Positions 1 through 8,500 are shown, numbered from the stretch's first letter. The stretch: DNA of 64,000 nt from AP-15 sp963790875 (GCA_963790875.1 CAWBQT010000008.1:620001-684000); one strand, 5' to 3'. Notes: a model not told the origin generated them from the sequence alone. Made by a program: numbers and translations.

Positions 1-83
1 GCCACGCGCCGGAAGGCGGCTGCGTGAAACGGCAAATCCTCGCGATGCGCATAGACGAGGATGTTGGTATCGAGCGCGATCAG
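1..83 (-). CDS. vapC: VapC-type PIN-domain toxin, N-terminal part only
   Basis: Only about 27 codons are inside the window; the gene runs off the left edge. The reading LIALDTNILVYAHRED is the typical PIN-domain start with the first catalytic Asp (LDTN). PIN toxins are Mg-dependent RNases. It lies directly behind the vapB-like antitoxin gene and its frame opens inside that gene's stop codon, so the pair is translationally coupled. No ATG, GTG or TTG is visible at the expected place; CTG (83-81, overlapping the TGA) is the apparent start, which is an inference. The rest of the active site cannot be checked here. Confidence 0.7.
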   Translation of the reverse strand, partial: MIALDTNILVYAHREDLPFHAAAFRRV

Positions 84-325
84 GCGCCGCGATCCTGGTA
101 TGCGAGATCGCGCAACATCTCCCAAGACGCGTCGCGCAGCTCCGCCTGCCGCCCGTTCCCCCTGAAGCTGGCCCGCCGCAACCGAAACGGCGCGCCATGC
201 TTGGTCTCGGCGACAACGTGATGGAGCCCGCGTTCCACCAAGGTCCGCAGAGTAACCCCTTCGCGCGCCGCAAGCTCTCGGACCTCGCGCAGCAGCGGAT
301 CGGAAATCTCCACGGTAGTCTTCAT
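80..325 (-). CDS. vapB: VapB-type antitoxin (ribbon-helix-helix, DUF2191-like)
   Basis: 81 residues. The start MKTTVEISDPLLREVRELA followed by a helix with REGVTLRTLVERGL is the pattern of a short ribbon-helix-helix DNA-binding domain; the charged C-terminus (about residues 50-81) would be the toxin-binding tail. The open frame extends further upstream, but the ATG at 325 gives the family-like N-terminus and places a perfect palindrome just upstream, as expected of an autoregulated TA operon. The downstream gene is a PIN-domain toxin whose frame overlaps this stop codon. Function is inferred from family and context. Confidence 0.8.
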   Translation of the reverse strand: MKTTVEISDPLLREVRELAAREGVTLRTLVERGLHHVVAETKHGAPFRLRRASFRGNGRQAELRDASWEMLRDLAYQDRGA

Positions 326-349
326 AGACCCTTCGATATGGGATTTGAG

Positions 350-365
350 ATATGGGTACCCATAT
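350..365. promoter_or_regulatory. Palindromic operator of the vapBC operon
   Basis: ATATGGGTACCCATAT is a perfect 16-bp palindrome, 24 bp upstream of the vapB start. The half-site GATATGGG is repeated directly at 335-342. Known VapB proteins bind inverted repeats at their own promoter, so this is the probable autoregulatory operator. It also lies about 115 bp upstream of the divergent phosphonoacetate hydrolase gene. Confidence 0.65.
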
Positions 366-481
366 AATGGCGAGACGTCGCGATGCAAGCCTCGACAGGC
401 TTTTGGCCCCGTCATCGCATCGCCGCCGACCCGGACGGCGGGAAAGCGGCTGACTCCGGCGGCGGAGATGGGAGAATAGCG

Positions 482-1672
482 ATGACCGGGACGATCGAAC
501 TGAACGGACGGCGGTACCAGAAGCCGGCGCGGCCGACCGTCGTGATCTGCGTCGACGGGTTCGACCCGGCCTATGTCGAGCGCGGCATCGAGGACGGCAT
601 CATGCCGACGATCGCCGGCTTTGCGCGCACCGGCTGGCTCGGCACCGCCGACGCCGCGATGCCGACCTTCACCAACCCGAACAACGTCTCGATCGTGACC
701 GGCGTGCCGCCGTCCTCGCATGGCATCGCCGGCAATTATTGCCTCGACCGCGAGACCGGGCGGGAAATCATGATGACCGACCCGGGGCTGATGCGCAGCG
801 AGACGATCCTTGGACTGATGTCGCAGGTCGGCGTCGCGACCGCGGCTGTGACGGCAAAGGACAAGCTGCGCCGGCTGCTTGGCCGCGGGCTCGACGGCCC
901 GTGCTTTTCGTCGGAATGCGCCGACCCGGGGGTCGCGGCGATGGTGGGGCGCCGCCGGCCCGACATGTATTCGGCCGATCTTTCGCTGTTCGTGCTCGAC
1001 GCCGGGCTAAGGCTGCTCGAGCGGGGGGCGCAACTCCTCTACCTGTCGTTGTCGGATTATGTGCAGCACGCGCATGCTCCCGGCGACGCGCCGGCCGACG
1101 CGTTTCATTCGGCGATCGACGCGCGGTTGGCCCGCTTTCTCGAGTTTGGCGCCGTCGCCGGGCTCACCGCGGACCACGGCATGAACGACAAGCCGTGCGT
1201 CGTCTTTCTCGAAGACGAGCTCGCCGTCCGCTTCGGCGCCGCCGCCGCGCGCGTCATCTGCCCGATCACCGATCCATTCGTCCGCCATCACGGCGCACTC
1301 GGCTCGTTTGTCCGCGTCTACGCCGGAAACCCTGCCGACATCGCCGCGATGATAGCGGCGAGCGCGGCATTGCCCGGCATCGCCGCGGTCTTCGACCGGG
1401 TCGAGGCGGCGCGCCGCCTCGAACTGCCGTTCGATCGCGAAGCCGATTTCGTCGTGCTCGGCGACGCGCAGACCGCGCTCGGCGCGGCCCGCGCCGCGCA
1501 TGATTTGTCGGGGCTCGCCGGCCATCGGCTGCGCTCGCATGGCGGGCTCGGCGAACGGCGCGTCCCGTTCGTTCTGTCCGGCCGGCTTGCCCCGGAATAC
1601 CGGCGCCGCGCCTTGGCGGGCGGCTTGCGCAATTTCGACATCTTCGACTTTGCGCTGAACGGAGTCGAGTGA
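482..1672 (+). CDS. phnA: Phosphonoacetate hydrolase (alkaline phosphatase superfamily)
   Basis: 396 residues. The family cleaves the C-P bond of phosphonoacetate to acetate and phosphate with two Zn ions. Visible alkaline-phosphatase-superfamily motifs are CVDGFDP (about residues 23-29), the nucleophile region TFTNPNN (62-68), SLSDYVQHAHAPG in the middle with an Asp and His metal ligands, LTADHGMNDK, and a late SHGG. The ATG at 482 is chosen over the in-frame ATG at 383 because GGAGATGGGAGA lies just before it and the protein then starts at family-like sequence. No phnWXY or transporter genes lie next to it, so it may work alone on external phosphonoacetate. Other superfamily phosphodiesterases are possible, but the overall sequence fits PhnA best. 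Confidence 0.8.
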   Translation: MTGTIELNGRRYQKPARPTVVICVDGFDPAYVERGIEDGIMPTIAGFARTGWLGTADAAMPTFTNPNNVSIVTGVPPSSHGIAGNYCLDRETGREIMMTDPGLMRSETILGLMSQVGVATAAVTAKDKLRRLLGRGLDGPCFSSECADPGVAAMVGRRRPDMYSADLSLFVLDAGLRLLERGAQLLYLSLSDYVQHAHAPGDAPADAFHSAIDARLARFLEFGAVAGLTADHGMNDKPCVVFLEDELAVRFGAAAARVICPITDPFVRHHGALGSFVRVYAGNPADIAAMIAASAALPGIAAVFDRVEAARRLELPFDREADFVVLGDAQTALGAARAAHDLSGLAGHRLRSHGGLGERRVPFVLSGRLAPEYRRRALAGGLRNFDIFDFALNGVE

Positions 1673-1845
1673 ACGCGTTAGCCGCCCACCGGCTTTGCCG
1701 ACCCGCAGGGCACGAAACCGTCAATCATCATAGTCAATCATCGTAGGGCGGAAGAGCGGCAGCGCCTTCCGCCATCTCCTGCAAAGCTGGGCTGGTCGGC
1801 GGAATGCGCGCTCCGCGCCGATCCGCCCTGCCTCGGTTTGTTTCG

Positions 1846-2709
1846 TCAGGCAGAGCGGACGGCGCGGAGCGGCCTTTTCGCGTCGCGCGCGGCCGCCGCG
1901 CGCAGCGCCGCGGCGAGCGCCACGGTGCTGGCGATCGCCAGCACGACGACCGCCGGCCGCAACCCGGTCTCGAGCGAGAAATCGGCCTCGAGCACGCGCA
2001 GAAGAGGCGCGTGGAACGCGACCCGGAAATAAAGGGCCTCGCCGAGCGCCGTCCCAGAGGCCGCAGCGAGGCCGACCCCGACGACCCAAAAGAGCGGCAA
2101 GCCGCGGCGGGCGCCGAGCGCCCAGGCCAGCAACCGGTAGCCGAGCAGCCAGCCGAGGAGCCCGGCCATGATCGTCGGCTCCCATTCGTCGAGCTTCGAC
2201 TGAAAGCAGTAGTGGATGACGGCCAAGACGCCGATCAAATAGACGAGCCGGTGCAGGAGCTGCCAGCGCTTGCCGCCGAGCCGGCGCACCATGCCGTCGG
2301 TCGAGGTCGCGGCGAGTGCCGCGAGCCCGAGCAAGGCGGCAAAGCCGATCGTCAAATAGATCCGCCGTAAGATCTCGCTCGCCGCCTTTTCGAGATCGAA
2401 GCCCTGTTGCGCGATGTATAGGCCGAAATGAATGAGTACGTAGGCGAAGGCGGCGACGCCGATCATCCGCCGCAGGATGATGAGCCGCGGCCATCGCAGG
2501 ATCTGCCGCAGCGGCGTCACCGCCAAGGCGAGGAAGATCAGCCGGATCGTCCACAACCCGATCTCGTGGATCGCCTCGTTGAGCGGCCGCGCGCCAAGCA
2601 GGCCGAACCCATAGGCGAAGGCGACCCAGCCGGCCGGCACGAAGAGGGCGACGAACACGGCGAGCTTGAGCGGCGACAGCCGCCCGCCGTAATCGTACCA
2701 GGGCCACAT
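1846..2709 (-). CDS. msrQ: MsrQ-like haem-binding membrane subunit of a periplasmic methionine sulfoxide reductase
   Basis: 287 residues with about six hydrophobic segments and the ferric-reductase-like fold of YedZ/MsrQ. Recognisable stretches are LNEAIHEIGLW, the b-haem histidine regions VLIHFGLYIAQQ and WQLLHRLVYLIGVLAVIHY, and TPLRQIL between helices 2 and 3. MsrQ passes electrons from the quinone pool or flavin to the molybdoenzyme MsrP, which repairs oxidised methionine in the periplasm. No msrP is adjacent: the gene upstream (28 bp) is a secreted DUF5666-type protein. A C-terminal extension of about 70 residues is Ala/Arg-rich. MsrP would have to be elsewhere. Confidence 0.8.
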   Translation of the reverse strand: MWPWYDYGGRLSPLKLAVFVALFVPAGWVAFAYGFGLLGARPLNEAIHEIGLWTIRLIFLALAVTPLRQILRWPRLIILRRMIGVAAFAYVLIHFGLYIAQQGFDLEKAASEILRRIYLTIGFAALLGLAALAATSTDGMVRRLGGKRWQLLHRLVYLIGVLAVIHYCFQSKLDEWEPTIMAGLLGWLLGYRLLAWALGARRGLPLFWVVGVGLAAASGTALGEALYFRVAFHAPLLRVLEADFSLETGLRPAVVVLAIASTVALAAALRAAAARDAKRPLRAVRSA

Positions 2710-2737
2710 TGGCTCGCTCCGGCCGGCCGCGGCGACG

Positions 2738-3352
2738 TCACATCGGTGGCTTGACGCCGTTCTGCTCGGCGGTGACGCCGGCCGCGGTCAGATTGCCGTT
2801 CGGCAGCTTCTGGGCAACGACGAAGACCGCCGCACCCGGCTGCAGCAGGCTCGGGCTGCCCGGCGCGAAACCGACGATTGGCGCCTCCGGCGGCACCGTG
2901 ATCTGCGCCTGCTTTCCATGATAGGTGACCGTCAGCACCCGGCCCTGCGGCGGCCCGCTGACCTGCGCCACCGGGCCGTTCGTCATCAGGCTGCCGGGGC
3001 TAAGGTCCCAGGGAAACTGCCCTATGCGAAGGTTCGGCAAACCCTTCGGGAGGATGTGGACTTCGACCGCCTGCTGGCCGCCCCCGGGCGCCGCGACCGA
3101 AGTTATGCCGACGATATCGCCGGGTTGGATGTCGCCGAGCGTCCGACTGACGACGGCCCGCACCTTGAAGTCGGACGCAAGGGCAATCGACACCGTGCTG
3201 CCGTCGCGCGATTTCACGGTCAAGGTGTGATCCGCGAGCTGTTCGACGGTGCCGCGGATTCGCGTCGGCGGACCGGCCGGCGGCGCCTGGGCGAAGGCCC
3301 CGGTCGCTAGCGTGGCAATCAAGACGAGAGTGAATGACGAAAGCAGCCGCAT
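2738..3352 (-). CDS. Secreted DUF5666-type protein
   Basis: 204 residues. The N-terminus MRLLSSFTLVLIATLATGAFA is a clean signal peptide ending AFA-Q. The mature part starts with RIRGTVEQLADHTLTVKSRDG, then a second strand-rich unit; this OB-like G(T)V..v.g.tltV pattern is typical of DUF5666 domains. The in-frame ATG at 3427 would place 25 extra residues before the signal peptide, so 3352 is chosen. It probably shares a transcript with the msrQ gene 28 bp downstream. The biochemical role of the family is unknown; a periplasmic partner of the membrane haem protein is only a guess. Confidence 0.65.
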   Translation of the reverse strand: MRLLSSFTLVLIATLATGAFAQAPPAGPPTRIRGTVEQLADHTLTVKSRDGSTVSIALASDFKVRAVVSRTLGDIQPGDIVGITSVAAPGGGQQAVEVHILPKGLPNLRIGQFPWDLSPGSLMTNGPVAQVSGPPQGRVLTVTYHGKQAQITVPPEAPIVGFAPGSPSLLQPGAAVFVVAQKLPNGNLTAAGVTAEQNGVKPPM

Positions 3353-3713
3353 GACCCTATGCCTCCCCTGTATTGTCGCCGAAGTTTGCGACATTTCTGA
3401 AGTGGCGCCGATGCTGGCGCCGCGCATCTCACATTTTGGTGACCGGCGGGTGGCAGCGCGCGCAACTCGGCGCTAAACTCGCCGCTCGCCCGGCCGGCAA
3501 CCGGATCCTCGATGTACGCCGCTCTGCCGGTAATCGAAAGCGCGGTCTTCGCACATATTCCCGATCGGCCCACGGGCGGCTCGCTTCGGCGGATGCGACG
3601 TCTGGACGTCAGTCGCCCCGAGGAATGCGGTTTGCGGGCGGCTGCCCTGCCGGCGCTGCCGATTGCGTCGCACGCCGCCGCCTGAAGAATCAGCAAACCA
3701 GGAGGAAATCGCC

Positions 3714-5123
3714 TTGGCTGAGGATGCTGTCATCGGCGCCGCGGGTCGCCCTGCCGCTACGATCGCCGCGCGTATCGACCGGCTGCCGCAGACTCGCTTC
3801 ATGCTGCGCTTCGTCGTCTTGCTGTCGCTCGGCGCATTTTTCGAGGTCTACGACAACGGCCTGACCACGTTTATCGCACCGGGTCTCTTCAAGGCCGGCA
3901 TCATGGTCGCGACGACCAAAGGGTTCTTCGACATCCACGGCTTCGCCAGCCTCATCGCCGCGACCTTCACCGGGATGTTCATCGGCACTTTGCTGTTGAG
4001 CCCGCTGTCCGATTATTTCGGCAGGCGGACGATCTTCACCTTTGCGTTGATCTGGTACTCGCTCGCCACCTTGTGTATGGCGCTGCAGTCGACCGATATC
4101 GGCCTCGTCGTGTGGCGCTTTATCGCCGGCATCGGCATCGGCGTCGAATTCGTCACGATCGATACCTACCTGTCGGAATTGGTGCCGCGCGAGCGGCGCG
4201 GCGCCGCCTTCGCCTTTGTTGCGACGGTCAGCCTGACCGCCTATCCGATCGCAGCATTTCTCGCCTTTCTTCTGGTGCCGCGGGCGCCGTTTGGGATCGA
4301 CGGCTGGCGCTGGGTTGCGCTCTTCGGCGCCGGCGGCGCGATCATCGCCTGGTGGCTGCGCCTCGGGCTGCCCGAATCGCCGCGCTGGCTCGCGCAGCAC
4401 GGCCGCCATGCCGACGCCGACCGCGTCGCGCGGATGATCGAGGCGCGGATCGAGGGCGAGACCGGCCGGCCATTGCCGGCCCCGCAAACCCTCGAAGGCG
4501 AGGTCGAGGCAATCACCGGGTCCTTTTCCGAGATCTTTCGCGCGCCCTACCTGAAACGGACGGTGATGCTGATCGTCTTCCAGCTGTTGCAGGTGATCGG
4601 CTATTACGGATTTACCAGCTGGGTTCCGACCCTGCTGTTGTCGCAAGGGATCAACATCACCAGATCGCTGGCCTACACTTTCGTGATCGCGCTCGCCTCG
4701 CCCGGTGCGGCGCTGGCGGCTACGCAATTTGCCGACCGGTTCGAGCGGAAGTGGCAGCTTTCCGGGTCGGCGATCGCGATCGCGGTATTCGGCCTCTGTT
4801 TCTCGCAGCAGCGGACCGCCGTCGGGATCGTCGTGTTCGGCTTGCTGATCGCGTTTTCCAACACGATCCTCGCCTATTCGCTGCATGCCTACCAGTCGGA
4901 GCTCTACCCGACCCGGATCCGCGCCCGCGCCGTCGGCTTCACCTATTCCTGGAGCCGCTTCAGCACGATCTTCGTCGGTTTTTTCATCGCCTTTTTCTTG
5001 CGGAATTACGGCACGACCGGCGTCTTCGTGTTCATCGCCAGCGCGATGATCGCGGTCTTCGTCGTGATCGCGGCGATGGGGCCGCGCACGACAAATCTGC
5101 GGCTCGAGGCGATCTCGCGCTGA
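3714..5123 (+). CDS. MFS transporter (sugar/aromatic-acid porter type)
   Basis: 469 residues with about 12 hydrophobic segments. Signatures are the loop 2-3 motif PLSDYFGRRTIF (D-x-x-GRR), the TM4-5 region RFIAGIGIGVEFVTIDTYLSELVPRE, PESPRWLA after TM6 and YPTRIRARAVGF near TM10, as in the metabolite:H+ symporter group. The first TM holds FFEVYDNG, like the D-Y-D/E-x-G motif of organic-acid carriers. TTG at 3714 is chosen because GGAGG sits 8 bp upstream; the ATG at 3663 has no such site. Substrate cannot be told; an organic or aromatic acid is plausible from the motif and neighbouring catabolic genes. Confidence 0.75.
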   Translation: MAEDAVIGAAGRPAATIAARIDRLPQTRFMLRFVVLLSLGAFFEVYDNGLTTFIAPGLFKAGIMVATTKGFFDIHGFASLIAATFTGMFIGTLLLSPLSDYFGRRTIFTFALIWYSLATLCMALQSTDIGLVVWRFIAGIGIGVEFVTIDTYLSELVPRERRGAAFAFVATVSLTAYPIAAFLAFLLVPRAPFGIDGWRWVALFGAGGAIIAWWLRLGLPESPRWLAQHGRHADADRVARMIEARIEGETGRPLPAPQTLEGEVEAITGSFSEIFRAPYLKRTVMLIVFQLLQVIGYYGFTSWVPTLLLSQGINITRSLAYTFVIALASPGAALAATQFADRFERKWQLSGSAIAIAVFGLCFSQQRTAVGIVVFGLLIAFSNTILAYSLHAYQSELYPTRIRARAVGFTYSWSRFSTIFVGFFIAFFLRNYGTTGVFVFIASAMIAVFVVIAAMGPRTTNLRLEAISR

Positions 5124-5151
5124 GGGCGGCTCGGCGGCGATGCGGGGCGGT

Positions 5152-6078
5152 TCAGCCTCGCCAAAGCGGCGCGAATTGCGTCGCGACGACCTCTTCGTAA
5201 GGGACATCGCCTGCGAGGATGCCGAGGTCGCGGGCGAAGCGGTTCATTCCGGCGACGAATTCGCAGTCGATCGTCGCGTCGTAATAGGGCAGGTCGCGGC
5301 GGACCAGTTCGGCGATCAGCGTCGCCGCTTCGGGCGGGAACAGCTTTTCGCCGACCGCCGCGGCGCGGCCGGGATTGGCCTTGAGCGCTCTCTGCGTTTT
5401 GACGATAGCGCGGACTGCCGCCGCCGCCGTTTGCGGCGCGCGCTCGATCAGCCGGTCGGTCGTCGCCAGCGCCGACATCGTATAGTTGAAACAGGCATTC
5501 GGGCCGTCGCCGCGGCGGACATCGAGGACGATAGTACCGACGCCGCGCCGCACCGCGATCTCGGCGCCCATCCCGTTCGCCCAGAAGCCGTCGATCAGTC
5601 GCTCCTCGAGCGCCTGCGCCGCGGCGAGACCGAAATTGACGGTGCCGCCGCCGGCCGCACGCGGCACTGGCGCGATCGTGACATCGTCGCGCTCGAGATC
5701 GATCCCGGCGGCGAGGATGAGCCCGCGCAGTCCCATCTCGACCCAGGGTGCGGCGCCGATGCGGCGGCCCTTGACGACATCGACGTCGCCGCGTCGGGCG
5801 GCGAGATCGGCATGCATGACGAGAAACCAGTACATGCCCTGGGCCTGGGCGCAGAGCAGCTTGACGCCCTGCCATCCGGGAAACGCGGCAAGCGCCGAAT
5901 GGGCCGAGCCGCCGACGAAATCGATGCCGCCGTCGCGCATTTCGCGATAGGCGCGGTCGACCGGGAAAACGAGCTCGAGCGAGACCTCGAGCCCTTCCGC
6001 CGCGAAAAAACCGAGCTCGACCGCCGCCACGGCCGGGAAATAGGAGTTCGAGACGAGGTCGGGCACGGCGAGCTTCAT
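5152..6078 (-). CDS. ABC-type substrate-binding protein, NMT1/THI5-like
   Basis: 308 residues. The start MKLAVPDLVSNSYFPAVAAVELGFF, then AAEGLEVSLELV and a long two-lobed body (GGSAHSAL, KGRRIGAAPWVEMGLRGLILAAG, GFWANGMGAEIAV), match the NMT1/SsuA-like periplasmic-binding fold. It has no signal peptide, so either the start is further upstream or the protein acts in the cytoplasm as a sensor or enzyme. It lies 22 bp downstream of the PadR gene and ends a run of four minus-strand genes. No permease or ATPase gene is present nearby, which is unusual for an import binding protein. Confidence 0.65.
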   Translation of the reverse strand: MKLAVPDLVSNSYFPAVAAVELGFFAAEGLEVSLELVFPVDRAYREMRDGGIDFVGGSAHSALAAFPGWQGVKLLCAQAQGMYWFLVMHADLAARRGDVDVVKGRRIGAAPWVEMGLRGLILAAGIDLERDDVTIAPVPRAAGGGTVNFGLAAAQALEERLIDGFWANGMGAEIAVRRGVGTIVLDVRRGDGPNACFNYTMSALATTDRLIERAPQTAAAAVRAIVKTQRALKANPGRAAAVGEKLFPPEAATLIAELVRRDLPYYDATIDCEFVAGMNRFARDLGILAGDVPYEEVVATQFAPLWRG

Positions 6079-6100
6079 CGCGCACTCCGCACGGTGTTCT

Positions 6101-6667
6101 TCAGCCGCGCTCGATTTCTGTCGCGACGCGATCCAGAGCGTCGGCGATCGCGCGGATCTGTCCCGGTTCGAGCGGCCCGCGGCCGAGCCGGATCGACAGC
6201 GCCATCTCGAGATTGTGCATGGCGCGCCGGATCTCCGGCGCCGGACCGCCGCCGATGGCTCGGCTCAACTCGGCCATGCGCTTTAAAATCGCTTTGACGA
6301 GCTCCTGGTTGGCGGCGAGGAAATCGGTGCCTTCGGCAGTGATCGAAAAGAGCTTGCGGGGGCCTTCGGCGGTTTCGGGGCGCAGGTATCCCTGCTCCTC
6401 GAGCAGGGTCAAGGTCGGATAGACGACCCCCGGGCTCGGGCTGTAGCTGCCGGCGAACTGCTCCTCGATCGCCTTGATCAGTTCGTAGCCGTAGCGCGGC
6501 TTCTCGGAGATCAGCTGCAGCAGTACGAAGCGCAGGTCGCCGTGGTCGAAGACCCGGCCGAAGCGCCGGTCGCGACCGCCGCGGTGCTGGCCGAGATGCT
6601 CGGCCTCCTGGCCGAAAATGCGGCCGGCATGCCGCCGGCCGCCATGCGGATGTAGGTGTCTGAACAT
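6101..6667 (-). CDS. PadR-family transcriptional regulator
   Basis: 188 residues. After a His/Arg-rich N-terminus of about 45 residues comes the PadR winged helix: LRFVLLQLISEKPRYGYELIKAIEE, then SPGVVYPTLTLLEEQGYL and RKLFSITAEG. The C-terminal half is helical and would dimerise. PadR proteins usually repress genes for phenolic acid or drug response. It sits 48 bp behind the VOC gene and before the substrate-binding protein, all on one strand, so it probably controls this small catabolic group. The His-rich leader could bind metal, but this is speculative. Confidence 0.8.
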   Translation of the reverse strand: MFRHLHPHGGRRHAGRIFGQEAEHLGQHRGGRDRRFGRVFDHGDLRFVLLQLISEKPRYGYELIKAIEEQFAGSYSPSPGVVYPTLTLLEEQGYLRPETAEGPRKLFSITAEGTDFLAANQELVKAILKRMAELSRAIGGGPAPEIRRAMHNLEMALSIRLGRGPLEPGQIRAIADALDRVATEIERG

Positions 6668-6715
6668 TCGATTGTTCTTTCTGTTTCGGTTGCCGCCGCG
6701 GGCGCGGCGCCCGGT

Positions 6716-7264
6716 CTAGCGGGCTTCGGCCTTCTGCAGCTGCTCGATCCGGGCCTGCATCTCGGGCCCCGGCCAGTCTTCGAGCAGCCAGGCGGGGAGC
6801 GGGTCGCCCCGGCCGCCGACCGGCAGCGCTTCGTCGTCGTCCGACCGGCCGCCGGCGAACAGCTGCAGCGCGTGGGGCATCTCGTAATAGATCTCGAGCG
6901 TATTCCCGTCGGGATCGGCGAAGTAGAAGCTGCGCTGATTGACGTGATTGGTCGCTCGCAGGATCGCGACGCCGTTCTCGACGAGATGCGCGTAGGCGTC
7001 GCGCAACGCGGCATAGCTCGCGACCTGGAAGGCGATGTGAGCGAGGCCGATCTGGCCACGCTGCGGGCGCTGCGCGGCCTGCGGCGCGGGATGCTGGCCG
7101 ATGTCGAGGGTATGGAAATTCTCGCCCAGAGTCATGAACACGCCGCCATGCTCCGGGTCTTCTTCGGCGATCGCAAAGCCGAGGATGTCGCGATAGAACC
7201 GCTTCGAGTCCTCCTGGTCGGCGACGCGCAGATTGACGTGGCCGATGCCCTTCAGCTTGATCAT
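6716..7264 (-). CDS. VOC-family (glyoxalase/extradiol dioxygenase fold) protein
   Basis: 182 residues. Starts with KLKGIGHVNLRVADQEDSKRFY, the classic VOC repeat with the first metal His; a second module has GLAHIAFQVASYAALRDAYAHL and ends FADPDGNTLEIYYE with the metal Glu. About 45 extra residues follow the fold. Members are metal-dependent glyoxalases, dioxygenases or isomerases; the exact reaction is not readable. Its ATG overlaps the stop of the preceding dioxygenase-like gene by four bases, so the two are translationally coupled and probably act in one pathway. Confidence 0.75.
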   Translation of the reverse strand: MIKLKGIGHVNLRVADQEDSKRFYRDILGFAIAEEDPEHGGVFMTLGENFHTLDIGQHPAPQAAQRPQRGQIGLAHIAFQVASYAALRDAYAHLVENGVAILRATNHVNQRSFYFADPDGNTLEIYYEMPHALQLFAGGRSDDDEALPVGGRGDPLPAWLLEDWPGPEMQARIEQLQKAEAR

Positions 7265-7671
7265 GCCGCCCTCCCCGACGCTTCGCGGCCGGCCCGCAAA
7301 CGCCCTGGCCGCACACCGCCTGGGCCGTGCGGCAAGGTTTCGAGCTTCAACGCAACCGGGGCGCCGAGCCACATCGCATAGCGGCTGTGATCGTCGACCG
7401 CGTCATCGCTCAGCGGGTGGATCAGAACGTCGAGGCCGTCGCGGTTCAGCATCAGCCAGGGGACGACGTTGTCGAATTCCGCCGTCGTAAAGACGATCAG
7501 CAGATTGGCGATCGGGTGCGGACCGACCGGTCCGTCGCGGAAGCCGTCGATCTCGACCGGAAATTTGCCGCCGATCACTTCGGCGAGGCGTTCGGCAGAA
7601 GGGCGGGTCGTCATGTCGTAGTAGACATGCGCATGATAACCGTGAAGGGGGACATTTGGTGTGTCGGACAT
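7261..7671 (-). CDS. DOPA 4,5-dioxygenase-family protein
   Basis: 136 residues, matching the short DOPA_dioxygen family. Visible hallmarks are YHAHVYYD near the N-terminus (family H-x-H-x-Y), GPVGPHPIANLLIVF in the middle and GLDVLIHPLSDDAVDDHSRYAMWLG near the end, which supply conserved histidines. Characterised relatives open catechol rings next to the hydroxyls. The ATG at 7671 is used rather than 7731 because the N-terminus then matches the family. It heads a minus-strand operon with the VOC, PadR and binding-protein genes and diverges from the cupin gene. Confidence 0.75.
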   Translation of the reverse strand: MSDTPNVPLHGYHAHVYYDMTTRPSAERLAEVIGGKFPVEIDGFRDGPVGPHPIANLLIVFTTAEFDNVVPWLMLNRDGLDVLIHPLSDDAVDDHSRYAMWLGAPVALKLETLPHGPGGVRPGRLRAGREASGRAA

Positions 7672-7803
7672 GGAAGCTGCGCTCCTGGTGGGTTTGGTAG
7701 CACGACACAGTTTAGATATATCGAGATGCACTCTAACGCAAGCTTTTTTTGCTACCCGCGGAGCGTGCTAGAATCGGGCCTGATCGGAAAAAAGGCGACA
7801 GAG

Positions 7804-8277
7804 ATGAGCGAGCGGCACGAGCACGTCGATTGGAAGACGCACGGCGTCAAGGTCATTCCGGCCAACCGGCTCGATCCGAACACGGCGCAGACGCCGGGCA
7901 TGGACCGGGCCGCGGCAATCAACTTCGCTCGCGTCGGCGCCCAGAAGATATGGGCCGGGACGGTCACGATCCATGCCAACGCCAAGACCGGGACGCATCA
8001 CCACGGCGCGCTCGAAAGCGTGATCTATGTGCTGAAGGGCCGCGCCCGGATGCGCTGGGGCGAGCATCTCGAATATGTCGCCGAGGCGGGTCCCGGCGAC
8101 TTCATCTTTGTTCCGCCCTATGTGCCGCACCAGGAAATCAACGCCTCCGCCGACGAGACGCTCGAATGCGTCTTGGTGCGCAGCGACAATGAGGCGGTCG
8201 TCGTCAATCTCGACATCGAGCCGGTCGAGCGTCCCGAAGAAGTGCTCTGGGTCGATCCGATCCACCGCGACCCCTGA
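7804..8277 (+). CDS. Cupin-domain protein
   Basis: 157 residues forming a single cupin barrel. Motif 1 is TGTHHHGALESVIYVLKGRARMRWG (His ligands and Glu, around residues 63-88, quoted in part) and motif 2 is PGDFIFVPPYVPHQEIN (about 98-114). The metal ligands H, H, E, H are present. The role could be dioxygenase, isomerase or sugar/aromatic-acid binding. It starts 132 bp from the divergent DOPA-dioxygenase-like gene, so the two may share regulation. TAGAAT at 7770-7775 could be its -10 box. Confidence 0.7.
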   Translation: MSERHEHVDWKTHGVKVIPANRLDPNTAQTPGMDRAAAINFARVGAQKIWAGTVTIHANAKTGTHHHGALESVIYVLKGRARMRWGEHLEYVAEAGPGDFIFVPPYVPHQEINASADETLECVLVRSDNEAVVVNLDIEPVERPEEVLWVDPIHRDP

Positions 8278-8333
8278 CGCGGGCTGCCCCCACACTCTTG
8301 CCGGCCCACTGGTCCGCGCCGCGAGGCGGCCCT

Positions 8334-8377
8334 AGCTGAAAAAGACGTGGATGGCCGGGACAAGCCCGGCCACGAGG
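8334..8377. repeat. Intergenic palindromic repeat, copy 1
   Basis: Contains the inverted repeat GGCCGGGACAAGCCCGGCC and is preceded by CTGAAAAAGAC. The same unit recurs at 8511-8554. Such short palindromes are scattered between genes in many alphaproteobacteria. It lies in the 361-bp gap between the cupin gene and the HxlR gene. Confidence 0.6.
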
Positions 8378-8458
8378 ATCTGGTGTTGCCTTCGCGTCCA
8401 ACCGGAGCGCCCGACGCGGAACCATCGAGCAGATCGCAATTCCCGAGACAGCCTGCAT

Positions 8459-8500
8459 GACCCCTTGCCCGGCCCTTGTGCCGGGCATCCACGCCTCGGC
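8459..8500. repeat. Intergenic palindromic repeat, diverged middle copy
   Basis: GCCCGGCCCTTGTGCCGGGC forms an imperfect stem of the same GC-rich type as the flanking copies, in opposite orientation. The rest of the 8278-8606 gap shows no gene. Confidence 0.45.

Noticed and set aside
3690..5207. 505-codon minus-strand frame opposite the MFS gene
   Set aside because: Shadow frame rich in Arg, Asp and Gln with no hydrophobic or catalytic pattern.
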